Shown in pieces: positions 34,276 through 44,352 of a stretch of 64,000 bases of DNA. The DNA is taken from positions 44,289,551 through 44,353,550 of the forward strand of contig OZ022260.1 of the NCBI GenBank assembly GCA_963978905.1. The letters are read 5' to 3'. Both the position numbers and the translations under genes were made by a program. Origin of the DNA: Trichostrongylus colubriformis (Eukaryota; Nematoda; Chromadorea; Rhabditida; Trichostrongylidae). Under the pieces are notes generated by a model. It did no database searches and was not told the origin of the DNA. It worked only from the letters and a program-made list of their open reading frames with translations. Positions within the stretch are counted from its first letter, which is position 1; the number at the start of each line of letters is the position of its first letter.

Positions 34276-37200
34276 TTCATTTATTTATTTAAGCGTTCTG
34301 TGACCAACATATTTCCGAGCACTTTCTTCGTTTGATGAGTCATGCCTATCAAATTGTGTATCAAAAGTGCAGCAGCTGCTTAGCACGTATTACAGACTCA
34401 TCAAATTCATTCTACACACACTCACCCAATTGCGTACAACATTTTCAGAATCTCTCATTCAAATCCTAATCACCCGAGATGTGCATTACGGCGACGACCT
34501 CTTGGCGATTTTCATTCCACAGCAGCAACCTTCGACGGCGTCGGAGGACTCCGAGAAAAGTCAGCATTGTTTATTCATTCACTATTTTAAAATGGTACTC
34601 TGATCGAACCATATCTGCAAATGGACTTTCTTCGTTCAAGATGGTTTTAGCGTTTCAAAAAAAGAACGGTATGAAGTTTGCTGAACCTTCTCCCATGCAT
34701 TATGGGTTGCTCTTCCCTATCTGTAATTGGAGCTTTCCGATATCCGTGTGGGGTTAGAGGGCATTATTGGTTCACGCATACCGATCTCTTCACCTTTTAC
34801 CCTGGGTAAATCCCGGTCTACCGAACTCCCCATATTGTCCTTATACCTTTGTACGCCGCGGATCCTTCTATATTCGAAATTCGTCAAATATACTCCTGCA
34901 TGCGTGATAATGCAAGGTTACAAGGTTATCCTGTTTCAAATTTAGGTTGTCCCAAAAGTCTTGTAGGATTTATTGATCATCACTTCTTATTATTTTTTCT
35001 TCCAACAAACAACAATTAGGCAACAGCGTACTTATCATTGTTATCGACATGACTCTGCCACCTCATAGATAGATCGTTGATTCCCTCCTCCCAGAACTCT
35101 GGATTCTGAGAGTCGAAGAAGTCAGCGATCGCCTTTGCAAGCAAGTCATAATCAGCGAATTTTCTCTTGGCCAGGAAGGATTCAAGAGGATGGATAAGGT
35201 GATAGTCAGAAGGCGCAATGTGTGGAGAGTATGGCGGGTGGGGCAGCACATCCCAGCCGAGCTCCTGTAGCCTGGCCTGGGTACACTTCGCGACGTATGT
35301 CATTGGGCGTTGCCATGAAGGATGGTGACCGCGGACCTTCTCAGGCACTTTTCTCGAATAGCGAGGGCGATCTGCTGGACGTCGTCGAATGCGTGTGGGC
35401 GTCCCGTGCATGGCTTGTCTCCCATGTCAATCTCGCCGTTGCTGAAGCTGATGAGCCAGCGGCGCATGGTCTCGTAGCTCACACATCCCTTGCCCAATGC
35501 AGCGTTGATGGAGTCGCAAGCTTCCGTCGCTTTGGTGCCCCAAGACCACTCATAGTAGATGACACGCGTGTTGGGTGGGTAGCGACTTTGGGCACAGTAG
35601 TTCTCTCCACAAAATCTGGTGGGTCAATATATAATTTCCTAGAAAGCTTATTGTTAGAGAACGTTTTACCATATACCTGAACCGCCTAGATCTGCCTCGA
35701 AGTAAACAAGAGTTATTGATTTTTTGGAAAAATCCTACAAAACTTTTGGGACAACCTAATAGATTGTCGCAGATGATACATATCTCAGGATGGCTGGCTG
35801 CTCACCTGAAAATTGTCGATTTCAGAGGTGTTATTCTGCAATACGCCATGTCAAGAAATGCTTCCACTTTTTTCTTATAAAATAAAAATTGAAATAGTAA
35901 AAATAAAGTAAAAGTAAAGTAAAATAGTGACTGGTTCTTATGTGTACATCAGTAAAATAACAGAGGTATACACAACAACCATCCACTTAGAAGACTATAA
36001 TATGTAATATGTAATAGGAAATATAATATGTACGGAGTCAGTATTGGTAGATGTTCCAAGGTAATAACGATTGATAAGATTTGATAAGGAGTGTTGAAAG
36101 CGAGAGTCATCGAATCAAATCCTTTTTCGTGTTGTCCTTCAGAGGACACATAAGTGTCCTCTGAAGGACAACACGAAAAGGTTGTCCTGAGTTACGACAC
36201 CCATAAGTGTTTTCGTGATATGGAGAAAATAGCGGTGGGTGATTGAAGGTGATAACGACTGATAATGGCTTACAAGTGCCATTTAGGAAGTAGATGAGAT
36301 GAAATCCTGTACACCGCTCATTACTACATGTACTACGACCACTAAAAAAACATGCTCGGTGTCACTGGGTGAGCATATTTGGTTTATGTTGTGATATCAG
36401 TTACAGTGCAATGAATTGACCGCTAAACTCCTAAACTCTCCACCCTTCCAATATATGGTGTCCCTCTTTTGATATTGCGATCTACATGTCTGATCCAGAT
36501 TCAATGTAGATTTGCAGCCGTTAGGAATTAAATACTTAAGAATTAGATATTCAATGTGAATAACTAGCCACTGGTCGATGAAATCGAGTACAAAACTATC
36601 TATCGCTGAACGCACTAAGCTCCCAATAACGAGCACTACATCTTAAGTGTTAAATGATCACATTCTAATCATCCTACTATATATAATTCGCTTAGTATGT
36701 CTGTGTGTGTGTCTGTGTGTGTGTTTGTCCGTCTGTCACGAAATTCATATCTCGCGTCGCAGCAAAGCTGGGACGCTGAATTTTACAAGTGATATAGGGG
36801 GTGCCAAGGGAACCTCAGCGGTGGTGGACCGAAAGTGATAGCAGCTGATAAGGGCTGATAAGGAGCCTCGTTTTTCAATACTACGAATGCATAATGTAAC
36901 AAGAGGTATCGACCGCTAAACAGTGAGAGTTCCGAAAAGCGGTGACGTTTCTTAGGGATGCTATAAGCAGTGGTAAATGGCTGAATTATAACAGCTCATA
37001 AGGATGAAGAATTGAACACTCAGCATGTAGACGTACTTCGTACTCCTATATCATTAGCAAGAGAATGTTTCGACTCGATTATGTATATGATATAAAAATC
37101 TATATCAGTTACCATAAAAAGTAGCACTTCGAGACCTTCTGCAGACACATACATCAGCAGGAAGTAAAGCTCTTTGCCACTCAGGATCATAGGGACGAGC

Positions 37201-40200
37201 CAAAACTTCGAAACATACGGGTATATGGACTCCCACGTGAAACTGGCAAGCCAAGCATTAACATCATGACCGCGATGATTTTCATTCAGGAAATGGATAC
37301 ATACGAAGTATATGCAGAGCGCTGAAACCTACAGAAGCACTCATTTTTCAGGATATCCTTGTCCGAAATGCCACATCGCAAAATTCAACAACATTGACAA
37401 TCTGAACGCTCATCAGAAGTTCTACTGTAAAGGGAATCCTCGTGGTAAGTTATTAATAACATCCATAGCCTTGATAGTAGTGATAGGACCACGTTCCAAG
37501 GGAACCCAGAAATTGGGAAAAGAGAAGAGCGATTTGTTCTGTCGCAAGGTTGTTATGCTCAGTCTATGCCTGGGCTTTTTTGAAATGTGTCGTCTGACCG
37601 GCTGCTTGTTCATTCCAGTGCGCATTTCATCAGACAGCGCTGTTTGAATTCGTGTGAAATGTATACCAGCGCCTTATCTTCATATCTCATGCTTATCTGT
37701 CATCTTCAACTGCCGCGCCGGCTCTGCTCAGCTCGGCTGCTTGAATGACGGCTGCTGCCAGCGGGGAACTCCTTACATTAGTAGCAACTTGATTACTCCA
37801 ATGAAATTTGCTCTTGTCGGTTTCTACATATGCAGCTCTATACAAAACTGATGTGTGTACACAGAAATGGCTATGAAAGTGCATTTGATGCTTTTTAAAC
37901 TGATCAATACCTCTTTGGGCTTCCTTGGACACCGGGAGGGGTTTGGCAACAATTAATTATTTATTTCTTGGCAAATCGGGGATTATGGAAGTAGAGGTGC
38001 TCAGCAATGTAAGAGTAGAGAAGGAACGACATAGAACTGCGAAAACCCGAGGAAGAGGCGTCTAAAGATCCCCTTCTCTCCCTCGTCCTCTGCGTCTCTA
38101 GCCGGAGTGGACTGAAGACAAGCCAGAGTCTGAACCAGCCGGACGCAGTTATTTTCCCGCCCCTCCACGGCGACTCCCCCGGCCGCATAACCGCATAACG
38201 GCATGCCGTGCTGCGGGGTCCTTATAAGACCCCGAGCCGCGTTTTTTCAGTGCGATTTTCGCCACATATGACCTCTTCTGAAGTAGAATATTAGTTTTCA
38301 GAGAACAAGTACTCCCAGATCTCACTTTCCCCTTACCTTTACTGATCCCTTTAACATTTCATAAAAGAGAAAGCATTAGCGCTCTATATTAGACCAGTTG
38401 GGCTGGCGCGCACTACTGCGCGTCACACACGAAAGCATGCAAAGTGAGCGCGTGTATCGAACTCTCTCACCCCGCCACACACTCTCACTCTCGCCACTCA
38501 CCCAAGCCCGTAGGCCACGCCCTGCCACGCGATGGACTGTACCTCAAACTTGGGTAATTGAACCACATAATTTCGTGACAGACGGAGGGACAGACAAGCG
38601 TTTTATATATAGTAGGGATGGTCAACTTGAACACGGCGCCATGCATTATTTTCTGCAACTCATGATAATTTTTTCTGAGACGTTAGAGGCGAGATGATAT
38701 CTTTATAGTGTGGCCTACCAGCTTTCCCCAACATCGCAATGATTATTTTTCTGGCAATCATCTTTGACGCACGAAAGACAGCTAGGTTTCCCAGTGCCCA
38801 GGATGACATTCCCGCCGAAGTAAGGGGGGGGGGGGGAACCTGCAAATATGAAGATCCAGTTGAGCCTGGAATCCGTGGTGAGGCGCCTGGATGCTATTAT
38901 ACACGGAAACATATGCGATTTCGCTGCGCGGACAGCATTTTGAGGCGATGTAATACGAAATTTCGTTGTTTAAACATGTTCCAAAATTGGATCCATTAGA
39001 AAACCCAGTTTTGCAGTAGTAGTCGCCGCTCCGCCAACGCTTGTGCCCAGTATACGACATGGAACGGCAACTGTTGCTTCTTCTCAGAATGTCATTCTAG
39101 TCCCAATCGCTTACCATGAGCATCAACACGAAATGGTTCAGGTACGAATTCAAAAGCCATACACGGACTAGACTAGAATTTGCATTTACGTAAGCTCTCC
39201 CACTCTATCCAACGAATTCGGTAGAACTGCACATTTCGCAGAAAAGCTGGAGTTTTTTTTCCACCAGTAAACTAATGATTTTCAGCTACTCGGTCCCCCG
39301 CAAACCATAGTGCCGGTGGCAATAGGACGTCCCTCAGTTACACAGAGTGGTGTCCCTCAGGTCGCTGTTCCCCTTACTGAGCCACTTCTAGTTCACCGTG
39401 GTCTATGCGGTGTCGTGCGCACACCAACGAAACTCCAGTTTGCTATCGGCGATCTCGCCGTCACCATTCCTATCGTACCAGTTGAAATGAGGTAGGTTAT
39501 TTCAGTTACATAGCCTCATTTGTTTCCAATGATCGATGGGACACGTAGAATTTCAGCGGTTTAGCTGGAGGACTCAAACGTACCATGGAAAGACCGACAT
39601 CAACACCGCTTGACCTTTCGAAACGACGGAGAGAGCCCGAATCAGGCAGTTCCGGTTCAACAACGCCGACCAATCTGGTAAGGGTGAGTCATTAACTCTT
39701 GGTGGTTAAGACCTGATAAGCCCAAATGCCTTTCATCCCATCAGTGATCACCCTATAAAAATAATTTATTATCTAATTTTTTCCACTTCAGGCTTCCCAC
39801 TCGGATGTGGAAAAACCGTTTTTGTGTGCATGTGGTATATCATTTTCGGCTGATGAGACGCTGAAAGCTCATCGCCAGTACTACTGTAAACTGGTCGAAC
39901 GAGAAGATGACAGTAATAAGGAGCCGCCGAAGAAAGTGGGTACACAACTAGTCTCTATGCGTTTTTAAAGGCAGCATTAGGGGAAAGTCGGACGAAAAGT
40001 AAAAGAAGTAGTGAATGTGGAAGTCGAGATGCCCAGTAACATGACAGTGAAGAAACAACGGATGGAATTGGCCAAAAACCCGAGAATTGGGGCCCCTTTC
40101 CACTGTTGATTCTCGACGCGGACGACCTGTCCGTCAAGAGGCGGGTAGTCTGATTTAGTTTTCCATTGGCATGTTACCAAGTACTAAACACAAGGGAATA

Positions 40201-43200
40201 TTTGGAAATACGACAGCATCTATTTTTTGGAGTGAGCTCCAAGCTAAAGCTGCAAATGCGCGCCGCAACACCTTTGATCCTGCCGCCTCTCCTTGGTCGC
40301 TTCCACCCCAGCCAATCGGGAATTACGTCATCCGGAGGCGGGATCGACTTATCAAGAGGCGGGACAGATGGGCGGTTGCGGCGTCTTGCGGCGTTTCTTT
40401 AGCTCGGAGGTGCGATTTTTTCACCGGGATTTTGCCACAGATAGCCTTCTTAGGCCCAGGACTACCATGTGAGTGACTTCTTGTAAGGATTTCTCCATTA
40501 CCGCATTACCCCTAACACTGTCTTTAAATGGGTTTGAGGTGGCAGTGCAACATAACTCATTTCATGTGCGGCGTTATTGAATTATTTCACCTGTTCGGTG
40601 GATTGTGCTAATTTTAACGACAAGCCTTCTGCAACACACGGCAGACTCCATACCTACACCTGACGGCTGAAAAGGGTTATGTGGCTTCATGGCTCTACGA
40701 CATCAGTTACAGTGCCTGATAAGGAACGTGATAAAAAGTGCCTCAGTCGCTGTCAGGGAAATTATCCCGACAAGTGAATCGTACATGAGCAAACAAGTTC
40801 AAGAGCGAATATTTGCCTTTACCTACAGCTTTCAGTCTCTCAGCCTAGTTAGTAACAGCATATCTGACCATTGCCGTCAGACGATGTTGGTTCCTAAACT
40901 GGGAAATAATGGAAGGATTTTTATCAATAGCACTGATTTCATCAGCTTTCTCGATGGTTCATATTCCTATGTAGCAACAAAAATGAAGCAGTGCACACCA
41001 CTAACGTTCCCGGCGGCTTTGTACTATGAAAAACCTGGAAAATTCAAACTTCACTGAGAATACTGAAAACTCATACATTCTGCTTTCCGGTACCGAAGAA
41101 GCTGAAGAATCACATCCTCTTATCAAACAAAGTTGCCCAGGGCGTTAGCGAAGGTATTCACTGCTTCATTTTTGTTTCCACATAAGAATATGAATCTTCG
41201 AAAGCTGACGAATTTACTTCCTCGCACCATCATCCTAAGGAATGTCTTATGTCAAATATGCCATAAAATGTTGTACAATAAGAAAGAAGAAGGAAGGTGA
41301 GCAAGGGTGCGGGGGGGGGGGGAGGGGGGAATGCTCATCATCTTAAATTTAACTATTGTTCCACAGCGAGGTAAGTATAATAAAATAGTTCAGCGGTAAT
41401 TGATGGCATTTAATCACGCGTATGGACGGCAATCCTCAAATTTAGTAGAGGCGCTTCACCATCGTATTCTGGTGGTTATCCGGTGAAGAAACGACAGCTG
41501 CAGCGCGTTCCAGGAACCATTACACTTAAATGGATGTTCCAGGTAAAAACTCGGTGCAATCACTGTGAGTTTGAACCCGGCTCGCTCTCGCAACTCTCAG
41601 TACATGTGCGTACGATGCACAACGATGTCCAGGCATACGTTTGTCGATTATGTGGATATCGTGGATTCAGCCTTCGTGGAATCCGATGTCACATGAGGTG
41701 AACAATCATTCTCAATGTTTTTTTTTCTCTTACAATCCCTCAACACGAGTGGCAACTGTTTGGCGCAGCTATTTCTTGATATTGCTGCATGGACAAATAA
41801 TTTCATGAGCGAACATTCATCCAGTAGACATCCATTCTTGCTGCAAGACAAATAGGTGTCTACTGAATGTTTACAAATAGGTGTCTGAATGTTTCTACTA
41901 TGGAGATTCCAAATCTAGTTGTGGGATTTACAATTCATGGGTTCCAGAATTTCTATAGACGGGATGGGGGTAATTTGGCTTACGGTAGAACAGACGTAGT
42001 TTGGACGAGTTTGAGTGGCCGCCTTTGCAACTCACCAAGTTGACGCCTTGGCATGGTGCCAAGAGGAGATGTGTCTATTATAAAGTTGTTTTTTCCTTTG
42101 CTACTTCTTATATTGTTTCTAGATGTACTTACATGAATGCTAGTTGAGAATGGCCACTCCACTGCGCTGGGAGTCAGGTGCTACAACTAACATTGACCCG
42201 CGGCCCGACTCCTACAGCGGACAACTCGGAAATTCAGTGTGTTGATGCGAATGGGATGCGAATACACAGAGCAGCGTCGCGCTTTTGAATCCTGGTTCTT
42301 ATTGCTCCTAATTTAGTGTTCGTTACAAAATGCTCATTTTTTGCATCATCCTCTTGTTTCGGACCCCTTCCTGTTCCTTTCAGAGGCGATCACTGCAATA
42401 GTGCCAAAAGGTAAGGTGGCAGGTGAAAAGTGTTGCTGACGCGTGCCTGCGAGTTCCGGCTGCCTTTCGCCATTTTTCAAGAATGTTTGCCATTTTAAGG
42501 AGGCTTAGCACGTAACACATGCATACCGAATGCGTACAGTTGACTGACAGACGACTTAGTGGGTGTGGAGTGACTGCTTCCAACTACAAGACATCGCGAA
42601 GAACGACTTTGCAATGCTCTAACAAGTCTCCGGGATGCTAGGCGTAATAGCGACTTAGTTCGTTTCTAATTTTGGGTGAAATTGTGTTTCATTTGCGTGT
42701 AGTCTGAGGATTTGAGCGTTGGTTAGCCTTATTTTGGGTGAGCCACGCACTCTCCTTCCATTCAGAGTTGTAGCGACGTTTGAAGGCAATTCTCACCAAT
42801 AATGGCATGCTGGGCCAGCAGATGTATCAATCAGTCTTTCTATTATCTCAGATTAATCTATTACCAATTCACCGATCCTGGGGAGAGGAGGATTCGGGGT
42901 CGACGGTCCGCATTGATCTGCTTTCGGAAGCTTCTGCTGTTGGCTACTTAAGTAGAGCAAATTTACAAAAAAAAGCAACTCAACCGTTACAGTAAGCACT
43001 ATTCTACATTCCGAATGGTAAATGGTAAAGCATACATGGTAGAAATCCACATGGTAGAATTAAATTGAAATTTATGTCCTTCCATGGAATACCTTGTTTG
43101 GTTATCACTCACAGAATGATTGTGACTAAAAAAGAGATATTGGTGAATGAATGTTACTGAGCACATTTTACGCAAGCTCATTTCTTTGACTGCAAGTACA

Positions 43201-43327
43201 TACTTTTAGGACGCATTCTGAGCTGCATTCCCTGAAATTCGAGTATCTACTCGCGAATCACATCGTCAAGGTCAAAGCAGAAAGAAAAAGTCCGGATAAT
43301 CAGGAGAACGTGGATCAAGAAAAGTGA
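30388..43327 (+). CDS. FOG/ZFPM/U-shaped-like zinc-finger cofactor (ten exons, possibly longer)
   Basis: Probable nuclear GATA-factor corepressor. Joining 30388-30696, 30792-30909, 37352-37444, 39017-39141, 39286-39491, 39557-39677, 39792-39935, 41187-41296, 41446-41697 and 43210-43327 gives 1596 nt, in frame throughout: 531 residues and TGA. Residues 5-15 (SRRKQLRPSRV) match the N-terminal NuRD-recruiting motif of FOG, SALL and BCL11 proteins. A FOG-style C2HC finger is at C146, C149, H163, C168. The CtBP motif PLDLSKR is at 301-307. A second C2HC finger (C336, C338, H351, C356) has only one residue between its first cysteines. Two C2H2 fingers follow: C446/C449/H462/H467 and C475/C478/H491/H495, the latter with CGYRGFSLRGIR. 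Exon 8 adds an isolated CQIC pair. The combination points to FOG rather than SALL. Vertebrate FOGs are about twice as long with more C2HC fingers, so the gene may continue into the exons from 50772 on. Confidence 0.8.
30792..30909 (+). CDS. FOG-like exon 2
   Basis: The acceptor is gttttcag and the donor gtaaga. It encodes LVDQMGNKHFFDVDSIDPLI and on to CILFHV, ending in phase 1. Intron 1 is only 95 nt. No known domain is recognised. Confidence 0.8.
31198..31806. mobile_element. Foldback element family H, long terminal inverted repeats
   Basis: About 110 bp at the left (AGCGTCAGCCACCGTCGCTC, then GCCGGTGCACATTTTTTAG) is mirrored at the right (CACCGGTGGGGACC, then GAGCCACATTGGCTGTTGC). Family size is unknown within this window (single copy). 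Confidence 0.75.
33667..33906. mobile_element. MITE family A, copy 2
   Basis: It has the same ends and GC-rich interior as 3982-4212: ends GTGTTCCCTTATGTCACGAT and ATCCTGACATAAAGGTACAC. The flanking bases extend the inverted repeat to GGGTGTG/CACACCC. Confidence 0.85.
34200..34288. repeat. (TTTA)n microsatellite
   Basis: About 22 near-perfect TTTA units (written ATTT in the other register), one of the longest simple repeats in the window. Confidence 0.95.
34942..35759 (-). mobile_element. Mariner-family relic, internally deleted
   Basis: Terminal inverted repeats of about 30 bp: left TTAGGTTGTCCCAAAAGTCT, right AGTTTTGTAGG in inverse, ending GGGACAACCTAA followed by TA. On the minus strand a helix-turn-helix segment (35300-35497, with ETMRRWLISFSNGEID and CTGRPHAFDD) is followed by the C-terminal catalytic part (35016-35411, with HPPYSPHIAPSDYHL). 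The two halves are in different frames, and the middle of the transposase, including the early catalytic aspartates, is missing. The first Asp of the usual SPDLAPSD block is His. Total length is about 0.8 kb against 1.3 kb for complete mariners, so it is inactive. Confidence 0.93.
35930..36900. mobile_element. Family F repeat material with ~145-bp tandem phrases
   Basis: It shares GATAACGATTGATAAG, ACCCATAAGTGTTTTC and GCGGTGGGTGATTGAAGG, and from 36670 CTACTATATATAATTCGCTT, GTCTGTCACG, CGTCGCAGCAAAGCTGGGAC and AGGGGGTGCCAAGGG, with the arrays at 46690-47400 and 63360-64000. No coding content. Confidence 0.7.
36124..36179. repeat. Perfect hairpin, 26-bp arms, 4-nt loop
   Basis: Arms 36124-36149 and 36154-36179 are exact reverse complements around ATAA. 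One arm contains GTCCTTCAGAGGACAC. It sits inside a family F phrase and seems to be an inverted duplication of part of it (GTGTTGTCC followed by GTTGTCCTGAG). Confidence 0.9.
37352..37444 (+). CDS. FOG-like exon 3: C2HC finger 1
   Basis: The acceptor is catttttcag and the donor gtaagt. Opens with GA (completing Gly) and encodes YPCPKCHIAK, FNNIDNLNAHQKFYC and KGNPR. The spacing is C-x2-C-x13-H-x4-C, one residue longer than the usual FOG C-x2-C-x12-H-x4-C. Confidence 0.92.
37445..39016 (+). other. FOG-like intron 3
   Basis: It holds a GC-rich stretch (about 38040-38250) with a small inverted repeat CGCATAACCGCATAACGGC, part of a family E MITE (about 38440-38550), the tail of a family F repeat ending GCGTTTTATATATAGTAGGG (38600-38620) and a run of 13 G (38824-38836). 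No supported exon. Confidence 0.6.
38440..38620. mobile_element. Family E fragment fused to a family F end
   Basis: CCCGCCACACACTCTCACTC and CGATGGACTGTAC belong to family E. GACAGACGGAGGGACAGAC, ending TTATATATAGTAGGG, is the family F terminus. The left family E end is missing. Confidence 0.6.
39017..39141 (+). CDS. FOG-like exon 4
   Basis: The acceptor is ttttgcag and the donor gtacga. It encodes a Val/Ala/Pro-rich linker (VVAAPPTLVPSIRHG on to HEHQHEMVQ). Phase in 2 nt, phase out 0. A short 144-nt intron follows. Confidence 0.82.
39286..39491 (+). CDS. FOG-like exon 5
   Basis: The acceptor is gattttcag and the donor gtaggt. Encodes LLGPPQTIVPVAIGRP continuing to IPIVPVEM. The phrase IVPVAIGRP echoes ILVPIAYHE in exon 4, so the linker may contain a loose internal repeat. 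It ends in phase 2. Confidence 0.88.
39557..39677 (+). CDS. FOG-like exon 6: CtBP-binding motif
   Basis: The acceptor is aatttcag. Encodes SGLAGGLKRTMERPTSTPLD then LSKRRREPESGSSGSTTPTN and L. PLDLSKR fits the PxDLS consensus bound by CtBP and is close to the PIDLSKR of FOG proteins. Two donors are possible, gtaagg at 39678 or gtgagt at 39684, both phase 0, differing by two codons (VR). Confidence 0.9.
39792..39935 (+). CDS. FOG-like exon 7: C2HC finger 2
   Basis: The acceptor is cacttcag and the donor gtgggt (phase 0). It encodes ASHSDVEKPFLCACGISF, SADETLKAHRQYYCKL and an acidic-basic tail ending PPKK. First cysteine spacing is C-x1-C, unusual for a zinc finger. Confidence 0.88.
39966..40535 (-). 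mobile_element. Family C repeat inside FOG-like intron 7
   Basis: Reverse-oriented relative to 29345-29900. Shared phrases are GTCGGACGAAAAGTAAAAG, AGAATTGGGGCCCC and, at the right end, CCGCATTACCCCTAACACTG. It begins about 30 nt after the exon 7 donor. Confidence 0.75.
41187..41296 (+). CDS. FOG-like exon 8
   Basis: The acceptor is tttccacataag and the donor gtgagc. Encodes NMNLRKLTNLLPRTIILRNV then LCQICHKMLYNKKEEG. It is the only open segment between exons 7 and 9 with phase 0 in and phase 2 out, as the neighbours require. The CQIC pair lacks an obvious His/Cys partner. Confidence 0.72.
41311..41329 (+). other. Poly-G tract next to exon 8 donor
   Basis: A run of twelve G, one A and six G starts 14 nt downstream of the exon 8 donor. 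Such runs can form G-quadruplexes and can affect splice-site choice. That is general knowledge and was not tested here. Confidence 0.8.
41446..41697 (+). CDS. FOG-like exon 9: C2H2 fingers
   Basis: The acceptor is caaatttag (or three bases later, same frame) and the donor gtgaac. It encodes residues 409-492: a Ser/Gly/Tyr-rich start (RGASPSYSGGYPVKK), finger CNHCEFEPGSLSQLSVHVRT-MH and most of finger CRLCGYRGFSLRGIRCHM, whose last His is in exon 10. Confidence 0.92.
41698..43209 (+). other. FOG-like intron 9
   Basis: There is an imperfect inverted repeat at about 41815-41885, built on AGTAGACATCC and its complement AGGTGTCTACTGAATG. Otherwise no recognised family and no supported exon. Confidence 0.6.
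43210..43327 (+). CDS. FOG-like exon 10
   Basis: The acceptor is acttttag. One base completes Arg, then THSELHSLKFEYLLANHIVK completes the last C2H2 finger (His495) and a charged tail ends DNQENVDQEK before TGA. No AATAAA follows closely. A weak donor (gtgatc at 43324, phase 2) would skip the stop and match the exon candidate at 50772. Confidence 0.82.
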
Positions 43328-43481
43328 TCATGTCCACGGCAGCATAACGCTGTCCACACTACATCAAAAATACTGCTACTGAAGGCGATGAGCAGTGTGA
43401 ATAACTGCAACCCTGCATACATACTATGTTCTTCTTTCGGGTCATTTGTTTACCTACTACAATGTGTTTGATAATGCGTAC

Positions 43482-43718
43482 AGTTACTGGGTGTGTGCAG
43501 ATATGACAGCAAATCGGCCGCCCGCGGCGACGGCGTGGCGGGTGCGAATGCCAGTGGCAGGGCGTGGCAGCCTTCAAGCGAGGCAGTGTGGCATAAGTGG
43601 AAGCGCAGACGTGAAGCAGTCACGCTCGGCCGGCTCCCAAGGGCAATCGTACGGCGAGTCGTACCGGTGGCGCCGCGAAGCGATTCGCTGTTATATCTGC
43701 ACACACCCCAGTTACCGT
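43482..43718. mobile_element. GC-rich MITE family D, copy 2
   Basis: The ends are GTTACTGGGTGTGTGCAGAT and ATCTGCACACACCCCAGTTA. Interior phrases such as CAGTGTGGCATAAGTGGAAG match copy 1 at 17177-17403. Confidence 0.87.
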
Positions 43719-44130
43719 GTTTGAGCGAACCCGTTTTGTTCATTAACTGGAATTGTTTCTACGTTCAACTCTCGTTCCAACATTGATGGGATTTTGAATT
43801 TGCCACTTGCTCTTTCACGCTATTAACTTCTACTATCCCCGATTCATCGCATCCTATAAAATGAATAAGATTAAAAAGTACTGTATACCTCGTTCGACGA
43901 TTCTCAGCAATGGTCAAAGTGGCCATTATAAGGTCCATTGACTTTAGCTCCACATTTCAAGAGCACTTGATATAAATACAACTATATAACGAGAACTTAA
44001 TACCGCATCTGGGCAGATCACGCGTAGAGACGGGCGGTCGTGCCCCATTTCACTTTACGACAAGAGGGGCAAGGCACTTGGCGGTGAAAATCGCAGGGCG
44101 CGATGACCCAATTTAACTGTCCTGCCCCGG

Positions 44131-44352
44131 GGGTAGGTTGGGACACACGAATCTAGGCCGTGACCCTGTAACAGCCTGTGGCCTTTGACCTAAGCCTTAA
44201 ATAATTCAGACAATTTGTTCATGTAAATCGTGTCCTCCTTGCAAGTCTGTTCCGTTGTATAGTCAAATTGTCTGAATTATTCATGTCACAGGACAAAGCC
44301 CACAGGCTGTCACAGGGTCACGGCCTAGATTCGTGTGTCCCAACCGTCACCC
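44131..44352. mobile_element. Palindromic hAT-like MITE, copy 1
   Basis: Arms of ~85 bp: GGTTGGGACACACGAATC at the left and GATTCGTGTGTCCCAACC at the right, with TAATTCAGACAATTTG repeated inverted around a ~45 bp unique centre. It is inverted relative to copy 2 (60149-60373). GTCCTGCCCC occurs on both sides, suggesting a target duplication with blurred boundaries. Confidence 0.9.

Larger units (their letters stand above)
30910..37351 (+). other. FOG-like intron 2 (6.4 kb)
   Basis: A transposon-filled intron holding a family H foldback (31198-31806), family A MITE (33667-33906), TTTA microsatellite (34200-34288), mariner relic (34942-35759) and family F material with a perfect hairpin (35930-36900). 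The phases of exons 2 and 3 fit directly, so no extra exon is required, but one cannot be excluded. Confidence 0.7.

Noticed and set aside
35222..35680. 152-codon plus-strand frame
   Set aside because: It is the antisense of the mariner transposase remnant.
40689..41057. 122-codon plus-strand frame inside FOG-like intron 7
   Set aside because: The splice phases of exons 7, 8 and 9 fit without it, and a frame of this length is expected by chance several times in 64 kb.
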